Positions 22,121 through 33,917 of a DNA stretch of 62,500 nucleotides are shown here, piece by piece. The position numbers and the translations under genes were made by a program. This DNA comes from Chondrilla cf. caribensis (lineage: Eukaryota > Porifera > Demospongiae > Chondrillida > Chondrillidae), in assembly GCA_964020155.1 (NCBI GenBank), contig OZ026547.1, positions 5,803,009-5,865,508 of the forward strand, given 5' to 3'. Below the pieces are notes generated by a model. The model was not told where the DNA came from and ran no database searches. It was given only the letters and a program-made list of their open reading frames with translations. How positions within the stretch are numbered: position 1 is the stretch's first letter; every line of letters starts with the position of its first letter.

Positions 22121-22800
22121 TTATAACATGTCCCACTGTAGTTCAGAGTGAGTCTCAAGTAGTAGTTGTGCAGTGTACAGAGGTTTGCATACCATGTAGC
22201 AGTAACAGAATGAACATTTTTACACTGGTAAACCTGCTTAGCCAAGCTTGGCTACTTTTTAAAAGCACGAGCGCCAATACAAGATACAATGCTAACAAAG
22301 TTATTGTTACAAAGATATCAATTGTATCTACACATCAGTATATCATACATGGAATTGGGTGGTTTATCCATCAATGGACATGTCCCAATGTGTCCCAATG
22401 ACAGTAAACAGTTAAATCATTTTGCAGTTTCATGGTGTGTTGATGTGTCTTACATACTTTCATTGCAGTGTTATTGATAATGAGAAGACAAATGGAAGGA
22501 TTTGATGTATAAAGCTATACATAGCATACATAATACAAGAATATTCAACATCATGTTTTGTTAGGAGCTGCAATGTTTGTTCATAGTCTGCCTTGCTTTT
22601 GCCATGGTCATTTGTTTATTTGAGCTGTGCTTTTCACTGTCTTTGGAGAAAATTTCCTTTTCCCAGGCAAGAGTAAGAGTTCTTTTACTGGAAGATTTCT
22701 AGTTAATTTTTGTTTGTAGGGGATTGTTGCCTAAAATTTAATGTTAGTGCTATTTCATGTACAGTGATAGTTTTGCACTGTGATACAACCATGCCATCTG
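22121..22800. other. Intergenic stretch before gene 5, no gene recognised
   Basis: Short frames only. The sequence is not clearly shared with the other units. Confidence 0.4.
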
Positions 22801-22803
22801 GTG

Positions 22804-22806
<3 letters not shown>

Positions 22807-22870
<64 letters not shown>

Positions 22871-22876
22871 ATGCAT

Positions 22877-22947
<71 letters not shown>

Positions 22948-22975
22948 TGAACGCACACACACTCACATGCACACA
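22807..22975. repeat. (AC)n microsatellite
   Basis: AC tract interrupted by ACGAATGCATGC, about 230 nt upstream of the TATA box of collagen gene 5, as in the other units. Confidence 0.95.
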
Positions 22976-23208
22976 CATACACAGTAATCAACATGATTTC
23001 ACCACACCTAAACATTTGAAGCCATTCTTATCACATCAAAGGGTAATTTCATATGATTTCACATTCATGTGGTGTAGGGTAGGGGGTTCTCATATCATTC
23101 CCACACTCTGTTGATATCATTGGAAAGCACCATACACACAGTTATTCATTGAGAATACCTGCAATTACACAATGAATGTCATTAAATTGGCCATGTTTTC
23201 CCAGTGAC

Positions 23209-23216
23209 TATAAAAG
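23209..23216 (+). promoter_or_regulatory. TATA box of collagen gene 5
   Basis: A full TATAAAAG in GTGACTATAAAAGCTGCC, 77 nt before the ATG. Genes 1-4 have C in place of the second T. Confidence 0.75.
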
Positions 23217-23285
23217 CTGCCTGTTCTGTTGTGGTTACCACAAACTAGCACTGAGAAGTTTGGAGTGTTGACTGGAGGTTCAGTT

Positions 23286-24934
23286 ATGGCTCCACGCATT
23301 CACGTCTTTGTTCAAGTGGCTCTTTTGTGCTGTGTGGTGACTACCTGTATGGGGGGTTTCACTGACTGGCAAAATGAATTTTCACAGCTTGAAAACAAAA
23401 TTATGGTACAACAAGAAGAAATCAAGTCACTTCACCAGATAATAAAACATTTGGAGAAGAGACTAGAACAACTTGAAGTGAAAGGTGAGTTTGATGAGGT
23501 TCGAATACAACCTGCAGACTCTATTTTTCAAAGCCTTTTAGTTGGAACTATCTTCCTGTTGAAAAATAAGTTTTTGAGTTTACTTCATTGTATGATTTCA
23601 TCCCATATCAGTAAGTGGCAAGAAAGTACACTATTAAAACGAGACATGTGAATTCAATCATGCATTGCTAGATAGAAAAGATAACTCCAAGCATTTCTAA
23701 AACCACTTGAATAAAATGGTGTGCATGGTTGATAAAAGAAGAACTCGACAAAGATGAAACTTCATGGATCGCATCAGAATTGTTCGGGTAACATTGTCAG
23801 TTTAGAATAGAAAGTAACATATTAGAAGAGGAAACATAATAGGTTAGAAGGATAGGATAATGTGGAGGTAAAATTACTAATATTGCTCCTTGCATTGCTT
23901 CAATGTACCTAGCATACCATGTATGGTAATTTTGGTGACAGGAGGAATTGAAACGTAAGGCCCTTCCAATAACATGTGGGCTAACAACAATTAACCCATC
24001 ACTATGTCTGTCATATAGTTCAATGCTACATTTGTGCCCAATTCCCTGGGATAAGAAAATATTCTGCATACCAAGTTGATTCTAGGTTGAATACAGTACA
24101 TGTCCATTCATGTAATAAATTAATTGGATTATAATATTATACAATCATTGTTTTTGAACAGATGAACTCCTGGAAAGATCTAGACGACAAAATGGTTGCA
24201 ATTGTCCACCTGGACGAAAAGGGGATAGAGGAACACCAGGACTGAATGGGATAAATGGAACAAAGGGTGAACAGGGAGACCCAGGGCCACGCGGGGAGAG
24301 GGGTGAAAAAGGAGAGCTAGGACTGCAAGGTTCTCCAGGACTTCAAGGACGACATGGACTAAATGGAACAAAAGGTGAACAAGGAGAAAAAGGACAGCCA
24401 GGGAATGCTGGACGGAAAGGTGAACCAGGACTGAATGGAGATACAGGAAGGCCTGGAGTTAATGGAACAAAAGGAGAAAAGGGAAACTTAGGAAATGAAG
24501 GAGTTAATGGAACAAAAGGTGAACGAGGAGAAATAGGGCAACCAGGAAGTGATGGACAGAAAGGCGAACCAGGACTGAAAGGAAACACAGGAGTGCCTGG
24601 AGTTAATGGAACAAAAGGTGAAGAAGGAGAAAAAGGACAACCAGGAAGTGATGGACAGAAAGGTGAACCAGGACTTAAAGGAGACACAGGAGTGCCAGGC
24701 TTTAATGGAACAAAAGGTGAACAAGGAGAAAAAGGACAAACAGGGAATATTGGACAGAAAGGGGAATCAGGGCTGAAAGGAGATACAGGAGGGCCTGGAG
24801 TTAATGGAACAAAAGGTGAACCAGGACTGAAAGGAGAGCAAGGTCCAAGAGGAAACAAGGGAATGCGAGGAGAAAAGGGAGATGTAGGAATACCAGGATC
24901 ACCAGGTCAAGATAGAACAAAGGGAGAAGAGTAG
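23286..24934 (+). CDS. Short secreted collagen-like protein, gene 5
   Basis: Exons 23286-23484 and 24162-24934, phase 1 intron with GTGAGT donor and TTTTTGAACAG acceptor, product 323 aa as the frame stands. Signal peptide (1-23), coiled coil (about 35-63, with I-I-K-H-L), C-N-C pair at 79-81, then about 80 Gly-X-Y triplets with many NGTKGE motifs. It is the most diverged member. Near the end a glycine codon has become AGA (24914-24916, Q-D-R-T-K), and the frame stops at TAG 24932 without the Cys-containing tail of its paralogues. A matching tail fragment lies 0.5 kb downstream (25462-25578), so this C-terminus is probably secondary. Whether the truncated chain can still trimerise is unknown; the coiled coil is intact. 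Confidence 0.8.
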
Positions 24935-25461
24935 TGTTGTTTTAGTCAGCAATATCCTTTAGTAATAGTTATTAATAGTTATTTAAACGATGAAAAAAAT
25001 TCGAATTTCAGTTATAGTTATATTAGTATGTAGCCAATTTCTACATTTTAATTATAGTTACAGCTTTCGCCTTACATGCAATTGATATAATTACAGTTCT
25101 GGTTATAGTTGCAGTAATGATCTGTGCTTTACATGTACACTCTACCATCATTATTATGCTCATGCATATTAATGCTTCTAGTTTTCACGAATCTGTTTAT
25201 GAATACACCATTTCCATTTATGAACAAATTTGTAATACTAATATGGTCATGTACAGTAAATATACTATTTGTGGCAAATATTGGATTATAGTATTTGTTA
25301 GGGACATCATTTACATTTTTACTTACAGATATAGTGTTTTAAAGGTGACTCCTGTACTTTTAGTTAGTTACAGTAATGATAAACTAAATGTCAAAAGCAG
25401 TACTAATTTAAAAACCTATTTTAGTTATAATATTATGATGAATCAAAACAACACAAGAAAT
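24935..25461. other. AT-rich insertion splitting gene 5
   Basis: About 0.5 kb rich in TTATAGTTA and AGTTACAGTAATG motifs, with no counterpart in units 1-4. No terminal inverted repeats are evident. I looked for splice sites that would remove it and keep the Gly-X-Y register and found none: the best pair would leave an imperfect junction. It therefore looks like inserted DNA. Confidence 0.5.
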
Positions 25462-25578
25462 AAGGGTGAACCAGGGTATCAAGTATTTAATGGAACAAAA
25501 GGTGAACGAGGAAGAAATGGTCAACCAGGAAGAGATGGACTGAATTGTGAACCAGGGCAGCCCAGGTGTCCTCATTAA
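25462..25578 (+). pseudogene. Detached C-terminal collagen fragment of gene 5
   Basis: Reads G-E-P-G-Y-Q-V-F-N-G-T-K-G-E-R-G and continues in Gly-X-Y register, with one lost glycine, to a Cys-containing tail (N-C-E-P-G-Q-P-R-C-P-H) and stop TAA. An AATAAA follows at 25609. The NGT sequon, the tail with two Cys and the polyadenylation signal are what the end of gene 5 should look like. Confidence 0.65.
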
Positions 25579-25608
25579 TAAGTGAGATATTTTCTTTACA
25601 ATCAGCCG

Positions 25609-25614
25609 AATAAA
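25609..25614 (+). terminator. Polyadenylation signal after the gene 5 tail
   Basis: AATAAA 31 nt after the stop of the detached fragment. Confidence 0.5.
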
Positions 25615-27220
25615 GTCAAAAAAGTTGGTATAAAATTAATATATATTATGGTATAGCATTTTAATATAGCTTAATTGGTGATATAGTAGCAATAGGTTGA
25701 CTCTGCCTACTATCTAAGTTGAACATGTTATACTGTTACAGTGATTGAATTTTGAATCAATATGTTTAAATTATTATTAGAGAGCTAACGATGGCGCACA
25801 TACCTATAATCATGTAGCTATACAAGGCAAGTACAATGTACCAAACATATGATTCAGAATCATTATAATCATAATTATAATAATATGAGCAACGGATGTT
25901 GAACTGAAACAGGAGATATACAATGGTGTGGTGCATGAGATTTACCTAATATCAACTGCCAGTGAGTGTGTATGGATGAATAACACTAAAAGGCCTTCCT
26001 ATGAACTAAGCATGTACTCACAAACACAAGAAATTCTATTTGAATTTTATGGAGGAAACCTCATTTCCTCTCACTCGTAGAATACCTGTGTTCCTTCCCT
26101 GCTCCCTTAGCATGGTTGGTATTTGGTGCAAATTCTCGAAGTTTGCAGAAAATCATGATCAATTTCTGGTTTCATCCCTCACGCACGCATGCAACTACTA
26201 AACATGGTGCAATAACTCACTTAACATGCATAATATAGTATATACAAGGACAAGTCACCTATTTTCAACAGGATGGGCTTACAGTGATCGAATTTCCATA
26301 AAATTAATGATTCAGTGAGTGGTTCATCATTTACCGAGATTCTTCATATCTATTTGGGAAAGTGATAATGTTCTTACCTAAGCCCTATACATTTAAGATT
26401 GTTTGATTTTGATCAATGTGAAGTGTAACATTATATCAACCCCACAGCTGTTCACAATTATATCTGAGGAAAGTGGTCATATTGTTGTGTACAGGTAACT
26501 TGCATCACCAGATTGTATGGTTACATCCACTTGGAAAAACATCACTGAAATCACACTAAATAGCACCAAAAATAAATTGATGCAGTGATTTGTATCAGAC
26601 ATCCCCTACAAACAGAAATGAAGTAATAAACCTTTCAGTAACAGAAGTGTGACTTTATACAGAAAAATTCCAATTTTCTAACAAAAAGCGAAATGAAATG
26701 AAAAAGTGACACAGCTTAAATATACAAATGGCCTTAGTATTATCAATGTATAAAATTAGGCATGATGGTGGAGATCTTGCATTATGCATGCCATGTATCA
26801 CTGTATTATTAATATTAAATCCTTCCATTTGTCTTCTGATCAGCCAGACACACTGCAGTGGAGGTGAGGTAGGTACAACAGTGAAACATGAAACTACCAA
26901 ACTTATTCAACAGTGTAGAATTTTGGGACACTTTGGAAAGTTCCCTATTGATAACAAGTGAACAATTCCATGTATAATAAATATACCAATGTGTACTCTT
27001 TAGTAACAGCTGAAAACAGTTTTTTCAGGAGACCAATGGATGAAGATCCAGGAGGGCAAGGAGCATCCTGGGCTCCAGGTGTGTGAGGATCAGGTAGTCA
27101 TTCATACGATAATTGCTACAAGAAAGACAAATGTTGGTAGAATATCAACTATTCTCAAAGTGTACCATGCATGAACCTGGTGTAATAAGGTAATTATAAT
27201 GCGTTAATTAGTTAGAGAAA
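25615..27220. other. Intergenic, no gene recognised
   Basis: The first 500 nt are diverged 3' flank of the collagen units. The rest has short, unrecognisable frames. Confidence 0.4.
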
Positions 27221-27424
27221 TTAATCTTGCCTAGGAGAAAGGGAAAATAGGTTTGAAAATTCCGGGAAGTATACCAACCACTGTTCAGACAATCGCCAAA
27301 TGATGGCAGATTCCTCCACCAGCCATTTTGGCTCACGGAATGTTATCCACACCTCCATTGTGAAACAATACTCAAAAGGTGGATGACTGTGAAGTTTTCT
27401 TTCCCAAACAACAACAAACAGCAA

Positions 27425-27690
27425 CCAGCGCTGCCAAACTTACTGTTTATAATTTTGTAGACATAATATGTCGATTACGGACAACCGTCGATTAACATCG
27501 AGTGATGGTCTGGCTAATACATTCAAACACTTTTCTATACAATTGAGAAAACGAGAGCAACTAGATTAGTATTAATAGTGACGAGAACACTCAAAACTCA
27601 CCATTTCAAGAACCACTGACGGCGAGAACAGAACAGACGGACCAAAACACGTGGCGGGGGCGGAGTCAAAAAGAGTGAACCAATGAAATT
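27425..27690. promoter_or_regulatory. CpG-type promoter candidate
   Basis: A locally GC- and CpG-rich stretch with an E-box CACGTG (27648-27653), a GC box GGGGGCGGAG (27656-27665) and CCAAT (27680-27684). On the minus side a short frame begins at an ATG in the context ACAATGGAGGTG (about 27363). On the plus side lies a frame from 27767 that stops just before a GTAAAG. I do not recognise either product, so direction is open. Confidence 0.45.
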
Positions 27691-27699
27691 GAAGGATCA

Positions 27700-28740
27700 T
27701 TTCACAGCCGTTAGAACATTAGAGATGAGGCGCTTGCACTTCACTTTTTCACTGATAACGTGAATAAATGGAGCTGATGCTACACGTAGAAATTGTGACG
27801 TTCGTGTCAAGGACCTACAGGGTTTTCCGGACAATATTGGATCGTCGGATTCGTCGCGATATTTCTCTTCGTTTCTGTTGAGGTAAAGAACCCAAAAGCT
27901 CTTTGACCTACTAATTCTCAACTACTTGTAACCCCTTCTCTCGTCCCTCCTAGTAAAGGACAGAGAGAGCGAGTTCATTCGTTTCAGCGGTATCTATGGT
28001 ATAACCTATTGAGTCGTAGCTTGGACGCCACTAATTCCCCACTATCCTCCTGATTGGACGGAGACCAGAAGTTGATTCCTTTCAAAGAACAATGATCAGT
28101 GTTTACCTGACTGTGGCTCTATGACGACCGCACGTGTTCTATATTAATCCCTTCCTCCCGTGTACAGCAGACTTGTTCTTCGCCCGACAACTGGTAATCA
28201 TGAGTTCCCTACGACCTTTGTGATTAATTTGTATTTTGTTCTCAACCTCAGTAGCTAATCATGACTCGTGAGTGATCTGATAAAGAATAGACCATCTCGC
28301 AAATTAGTACCCCATCAATCTCGTTTTCACATGCACTGCACCACACGATATTATGACGTAATGTAGTAGTAATAGTATCACTTCTGACTGCTGATCACAC
28401 AGCTAAATGCTATTCATAGAATACATATTCTAAAAATACCTTTGCTGTGCACAGTGCACATTCACTAAAGTGAGTGCAACCACCGTGAAGGGCCTCTGTG
28501 TGTGCCAATAACTACCAAGAATGAATATCCCTATGAGCAGGGGCCACTTTTGATAGAATATTAAATAATGAACTCACTCAGAGTGTTATATCCTGGTGTG
28601 TGTACAAGTGTTCGGTGTGTTTAGGAACATCTGAATGTGGGATAGGGCAGAGTATCCTGGAGGATGGGGTGTGATGTTTGTGCACTGGGAAGGCTACTAT
28701 GAATTTTTTTCGGCTATTCTGTTCAGTATACATCTCATTC
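27700..28740. other. Intergenic or 5' untranslated, no gene recognised
   Basis: Relatively CpG-rich near its left end and otherwise ordinary. No exon with recognisable protein similarity. Confidence 0.35.
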
Positions 28741-28744
28741 AACT

Positions 28745-28745
<1 letters not shown>

Positions 28746-28780
<35 letters not shown>

Positions 28781-28808
28781 CGTGTGTGTGTGTGTGTGTG
28801 TGTTTGTA

Positions 28809-28839
<31 letters not shown>

Positions 28840-28852
28840 GTGTGTGTGTATG
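28746..28852. repeat. (TG)n microsatellite
   Basis: TG dinucleotides with GCGTGC and TTGTATG interruptions. Confidence 0.95.
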
Positions 28853-29468
28853 CATGTAAAGACAAAAGTATGTGTATGCTTGCATAGGGAAAAAATGTGT
28901 GTGGGCATATGTATTGTGTATATGCATATTATGGAGACATATGTGTGTTTATGTAGTGACTTGGCCTGTATTTGTTCAGTCAGTCATAGGATCTTCATGG
29001 TTGGATTGTGAACATGTTTGTATTATTGTTTGATGAAGTCCTGGGATGTGCAATCGTAGGCGTCCTTGTGCTTCCCAGCACATATTGTGATAATGATGTG
29101 GTTGATGTATATACTACCCAATTCTTTTCTTGCTCACTAGGTTTCTCCATGGAGTCCTGACAGACAGCAATTCACTACAGTCTTTCTTGACATGTTATGA
29201 CTTACAGTTTACCAACTGAACTGCAATGCCAATCTTTAGTGCTGAATTCTGTTTCTCTGTTCTCTGTGTGCTCCTGTGTGAGAGTTAATAATTTCACAAT
29301 ACTTCTGATGATATACATACTGTCCAGAAATGTGCTGAACAAATCATCAGTTGGATTTAAAATTTGTTATTTGATATTGTCGATTAATAACTATGATGTA
29401 GTGATTGGTTGTAATCAATTATTACTATAATATTATAATTAAAATTATAGGTATAGGTAGGTATAAAT
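28853..29468. other. Intergenic, no gene recognised
   Basis: Short frames only; nothing supported. Confidence 0.4.
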
Positions 29469-29573
29469 TATTACAGCAAAGGTTCTTATAAACCTAATAA
29501 AGACACCCAAATAATTCGGATGCAAGGGTCGGCAGCCCCACAAGTTATTGAACTCAGATTATTTGTTATTGGA
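29469..29573 (-). mobile_element. Dual-hairpin element, fragment
   Basis: In reverse orientation it matches the 5' third of the copy at 9516: AGCAAAGGTT, AGACACCCAAATAATTCGG, GGCAGCCCCACAAGTTATTG and AACTCAGATTATTTG. The pairing hairpin halves are recognisable. Confidence 0.65.
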
Positions 29574-30065
29574 TTTTACATGCAATAACCTGCTTCAGTC
29601 AGAATGTCTTCATGATAAAAATACCTTTTACTGTGCATGCATGTATGTTACCAGATCACTTACATTCAAATATTTTCACTACATTAATTTTATATACATA
29701 TTAATGAACTATGAACTTGCGTGTATATTTTCACTCTTCCATGTCTTATCTGTGTGTGTTGTAGTGTCTGGTTGACCTGCGAGGTTCCTCACAGTGGACA
29801 CATCTCAGTGACAGAGAACACTGCTAAGATACATTGCAGGGTGGTGGTCACCACTCAGGTTGACCAGCACCGTGGTGAATAATTGACTGAAGATGAATAG
29901 AATAATGTTGAAATAAACTGCTACAAATTACAGCATAATGATGAGAATATATATGTTGAGTCCTAAACAAGTCACATTTCTTTAAGGAATTGTCTTAAAA
30001 GTGACAGTAATTTTGATGGCCTGATAAAGTATATTCAATAAATGCTTTCAATCAAGACTGACATC
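29574..30065. other. Intergenic 3' of the galectin gene
   Basis: No gene recognised. I see no clear minus-strand AATAAA within 250 nt of the galectin stop. Confidence 0.35.
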
Positions 30066-30539
30066 TTAGAATCCAAAGGTGAGACTCACAAGCTCAGATC
30101 CTGAGCCCTCCGATGTGAAGAACAGCAGACGTTTCACTGACTCCACTGGAAGACGGTAGTCATAGGTGGCTACCTGCAGTCCATTGGCTATGATAGCGAA
30201 ATGACCATCCTCTGCTTTAGCAGTGAGATTCACGTTAGCCCCGGGAGTGGTGTTAAAGTCGTTCACATGCTGTTCAGTGCCCCATTCACCACCAGCAGGC
30301 CTGGTGTTCAGGACTAAGATGTCTCCATTCGGATTATAACGATGGCTCATTGTAAGCACCACACCTTTATCGGTATCCATGAGTTGAACAACCGACTTTC
30401 CATCACCAGGACCTGTATAGATAGCAGTAGCTGACATCCCAACTCCGAAGGACTCCACTTTGACATAGTCCCCACTTGATTCAGAGACGTGTAGCCCAGC
30501 AAGGACCACAACCAGGGTGGACAGGACCAGGAATGACAT
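30066..30539 (-). CDS. Secreted galectin
   Basis: Single coding exon of 157 aa. Residues 1-22 are a hydrophobic signal peptide; classical galectins lack one. The rest is one galectin carbohydrate-recognition domain. The signature is visible as S-H-R-Y-N-P-N-G-D, then V-L-N-T, then G-E-W-G-T-E-Q, corresponding to the family's H-x-N-P-R, N and W-x-x-E-x-R sugar-binding residues. The two arginines of that signature appear replaced (Asn, His), so sugar preference may differ. The F-A-I-I-A-N-G and L-L-F-F-T-S segments fit the following strands. Its role is binding beta-galactosides outside the cell. A 293-bp intron in the 5' leader and a TATA box upstream complete the gene. Secreted galectins are known from sponges. 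Confidence 0.85.
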   Translation of the reverse strand: MSFLVLSTLVVVLAGLHVSESSGDYVKVESFGVGMSATAIYTGPGDGKSVVQLMDTDKGVVLTMSHRYNPNGDILVLNTRPAGGEWGTEQHVNDFNTTPGANVNLTAKAEDGHFAIIANGLQVATYDYRLPVESVKRLLFFTSEGSGSELVSLTFGF

Positions 30540-30568
30540 GTTCTCTCCTCAAATAGAACTGAGATGAA

Positions 30569-30861
30569 CTGAGAGAAGAGAGACACTAGCAATGAAGGGA
30601 GTTGTTGCTAGTAAGTGTGTTGTGAGAACAGTGAACCTTGAAGGGTGAGGACTGTCAGGAATGGTGTTCACTGTAACTGTTGTGTTTGTGTGACAGTTTG
30701 TAGTGAGTGCTGGTGTGTCAACTGCACTTACTTTACCAGTTCTCTTAGTTTGTTCAAGACTTGAAGTTGTCCAGTACGTAGTCTGTCACACACAGTCTAC
30801 AGAGAGGAAGAACCAAAGTGTACATCCCAGACCACATGACCACTATCATAGAGTAGCTCAC
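30569..30861 (-). other. Leader intron of the galectin gene
   Basis: On the minus strand the donor is GTTGAG/GTGAGC and the acceptor CTCTCTTCTCTCAG/TTCATC, 30 nt before the ATG. The acceptor has a strong pyrimidine tract. A short non-coding first exon therefore lies at about 30862-30875. Confidence 0.6.
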
Positions 30862-30898
30862 CTCAACAAACTGCTAGCTCCCACCAGGTGTACTGTGG

Positions 30899-30905
30899 TT
30901 TTATA
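30899..30905 (-). promoter_or_regulatory. TATA box of the galectin gene
   Basis: TATAAAA on the minus strand (GGTCTATAAAACCACAG). It is about 40 nt upstream of the inferred donor of the leader exon. Confidence 0.65.
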
Positions 30906-31664
<759 letters not shown>

Positions 31665-32045
31665 TGCCGGTATTATGTCCAATATTTATCAACAATTGAT
31701 TTTAGATGAATTGAAACCAAATACCAAATGTTTGGTGTCAAACTGATGCTCATGGTGTACTGGATACAACCAGTATAGTGGTCATTGATGGAAATCATTG
31801 ATGGTCCCATCATGTCCTGTGTAGTTGTGTAGGCACTAAATACTGTGGTTGATACGAGTGAAAAATTTATCTTATTTGTCCACTTTAGGAATGTAGGAAG
31901 TGTTTTTCCCACATTTGAATCTTTTGATAGTTATAATTAATCAGTGATAATCATGTGAGACATTGGTGACCTTTATGATTACAGATCTCACTCAAGTATG
32001 AAACTCCACGACACTGTATATTTGATGATAATCTCCTGCTTTCAC
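31665..32045 (-). repeat. Diverged copy of the array spacer
   Basis: Aligns end to end with the spacers of the main array (for example 47026-47417) with many substitutions and several small gaps. It keeps blocks such as GTTGATACGAGTG, CTTATTTGTCCACTT and ATTACAGATCT. It also keeps a minus-strand frame of 79 codons similar to the 71-codon frame of the other copies; one gap of six bases preserves frame. Confidence 0.8.
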
Positions 32046-32159
32046 CATGGACCTTAACCACATTCCTGATCTTCATTAGCAATGAGGACACAAATGTACA
32101 GAAGCAAATTCACAAGCACAGACACGCACAGGCACACACACGCACACACACGCACGCAC

Positions 32160-32571
32160 GCACTGTAGTGTAGGCACAATAGTACCAACATCGTAGTGTA
32201 GGTTCAATGGCACAGACACTGTAGTGTAGGTACAATGGTACACACCCTGTGGTGTAGATACAATGTTACACACACTGTAATGTAGGTTCAATGGTACACA
32301 CACTGTATTGTAGGTTCAATGGTACACACACTGTATTGTAGGTTCAATGGTACACACACTGTAGTGTAGGTACAATTGTATACACACTGTAGTGTAGGTA
32401 CAATGGTACACACACTGTAGTGTAGGTACAATGGTGCACACACTGTAGTGTAGGTACAATGGTGCACACACTGTAGTGTAGGTACAACGGTGCACACAAT
32501 GTAGTGTAGGTACAATTGTACACACACTGTAGTGTAGGTACAATGGTACACACACTGTTGTGTAGGTACTC
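32160..32571. repeat. 28-bp minisatellite, outlier patch right
   Basis: About 14 units of the same repeat. Together with 31262-32045 this reproduces in miniature the order (AC)n, 28-mers, spacer, 28-mers of the main array. Confidence 0.85.
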
Positions 32572-33900
32572 GGGGTCATTATAACGAACCCCGAAATGGC
32601 AACAGAATGGTGGACGCGAATCAACCCTGAATAATATACCGTATTTACGATCGAAGCGAAGGAATAATGATTGATCATTTTTGTAAACTGTACCAACAAT
32701 TTCAACATTATATAAAATGTCTCAATAAAGAATTGATTCAATATCAAGTACCAAGAAGCTATAAATATATCATAAAAATATTATACTTTTGGCTAAAAAA
32801 TCGCTTTTTGCGCATTAGTAGATGGCCTCAGACGACTTTCATAATAGTACCAAATGATAAAATGCATCATTATATAATGATCTGACGTGATGCTATAAAC
32901 TCAAACACAAGAACTATAACTGAAAATGTCCTGAAATGCACATAAAACGCGAGGAAACAGGCGTAATGTTTGCATAACTTTAACATACCTGCTTACATTT
33001 TGTCTCACCATCAGATTGTAGAAAACGTCGTTATCTATCGTTATAAAATATAAGGACACGGGAAAAGGCCATTTATCAATGCGTCAAACACGATTTTTGA
33101 GAAACCACCTTCCTAGTAGCCATTTCATGTGACGTTTCTAAGGTTATTACGCAAGGTGATGACGTAATAGTGATCGTTTCGACTATTGCAAGGTTCCTGA
33201 AGATCGTCTGCGACCCACGAAGATTCTTACAGGTACGTATGTGAATTTTGTACTGGGGATCAACTATACTATACGATCATTGCCATTGTAGACATAAAGC
33301 ATGGAAGTAATGTCCACACAAAACCTCTCTTCCACATGATATTAGGCTGACCTGTGAAAAAATTTGGTCATTTGCAAACACTTGGGGCCATTTGAAAATT
33401 CTACTGAAAGAAAGGTATGGCTACCTCTGATAGGTACATTAGTACTTCCATTGCCTTCAACAAAAGAAACACCAGGTGTTGACCTGCATGTGTAGAACAT
33501 GTTTAATTATTCTTGAAGTACACAGTGATATTGTTTAGACCTATCAATAATTGTCCCTGCAAAGGAAAGTGTTTCATGAGTTTGGATTGGCTTCCTCCTT
33601 CCTCCATATTACCTCCAAGGCACAAGTAGGTAAAGTGTTGCTACATGGTGTATAAACGAGAATTTACTACTGTAACATTAACTTTTACAATAGAGTCTGG
33701 TGCATACTAATATTATGTAACATAAAGTATGTACTGTACCTCGTGCTCCTTCAGCACCTTGACTACTCTCTCCCGAATGAACTTCACAGTTCTGTTCAAA
33801 AGTTACATTTCATTATGATGGTAGAGAACTGTATCATGTACAGAACTCTCTCATTGTCTAGTGATTGTGGAGGTATTCGAAGCAATTCTTCAAAATAACT
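32572..33900. other. Intergenic, no gene recognised
   Basis: At 33160 a CRE-like TGACGTAA is followed by a CpG-bearing stretch and a possible donor ACAG/GTACGT near 33232, so a promoter with a non-coding first exon on the plus strand is conceivable. No coding exon could be attached to it. Confidence 0.3.
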
Positions 33901-33917
33901 CTCAACCTGGCCCTTTG

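Larger units (their letters stand above)
19423..26100 (+). repeat. Collagen tandem unit 5 (expanded, most diverged)
   Basis: Starts at the shared landmark TTTTCAGTGG. It is lengthened by the MITE, the palindrome and the AT-rich insertion in the gene. The sequence after gene 5 still shares blocks with other units (AACAGGAGATATACAATGG, CCTCATTTCCTCTCACTCG), so the unit reaches at least 26.1 kb. The right end is approximate. Confidence 0.6.

Noticed and set aside
4961..24858. Minus-strand Ser/Phe-rich and Pro-rich frames opposite the collagen exons
   Set aside because: Complement of Gly-X-Y codons (GGA AAA CCA type) lacks stops by composition. The plus strand has signal peptide, splice sites and perfect triplets.
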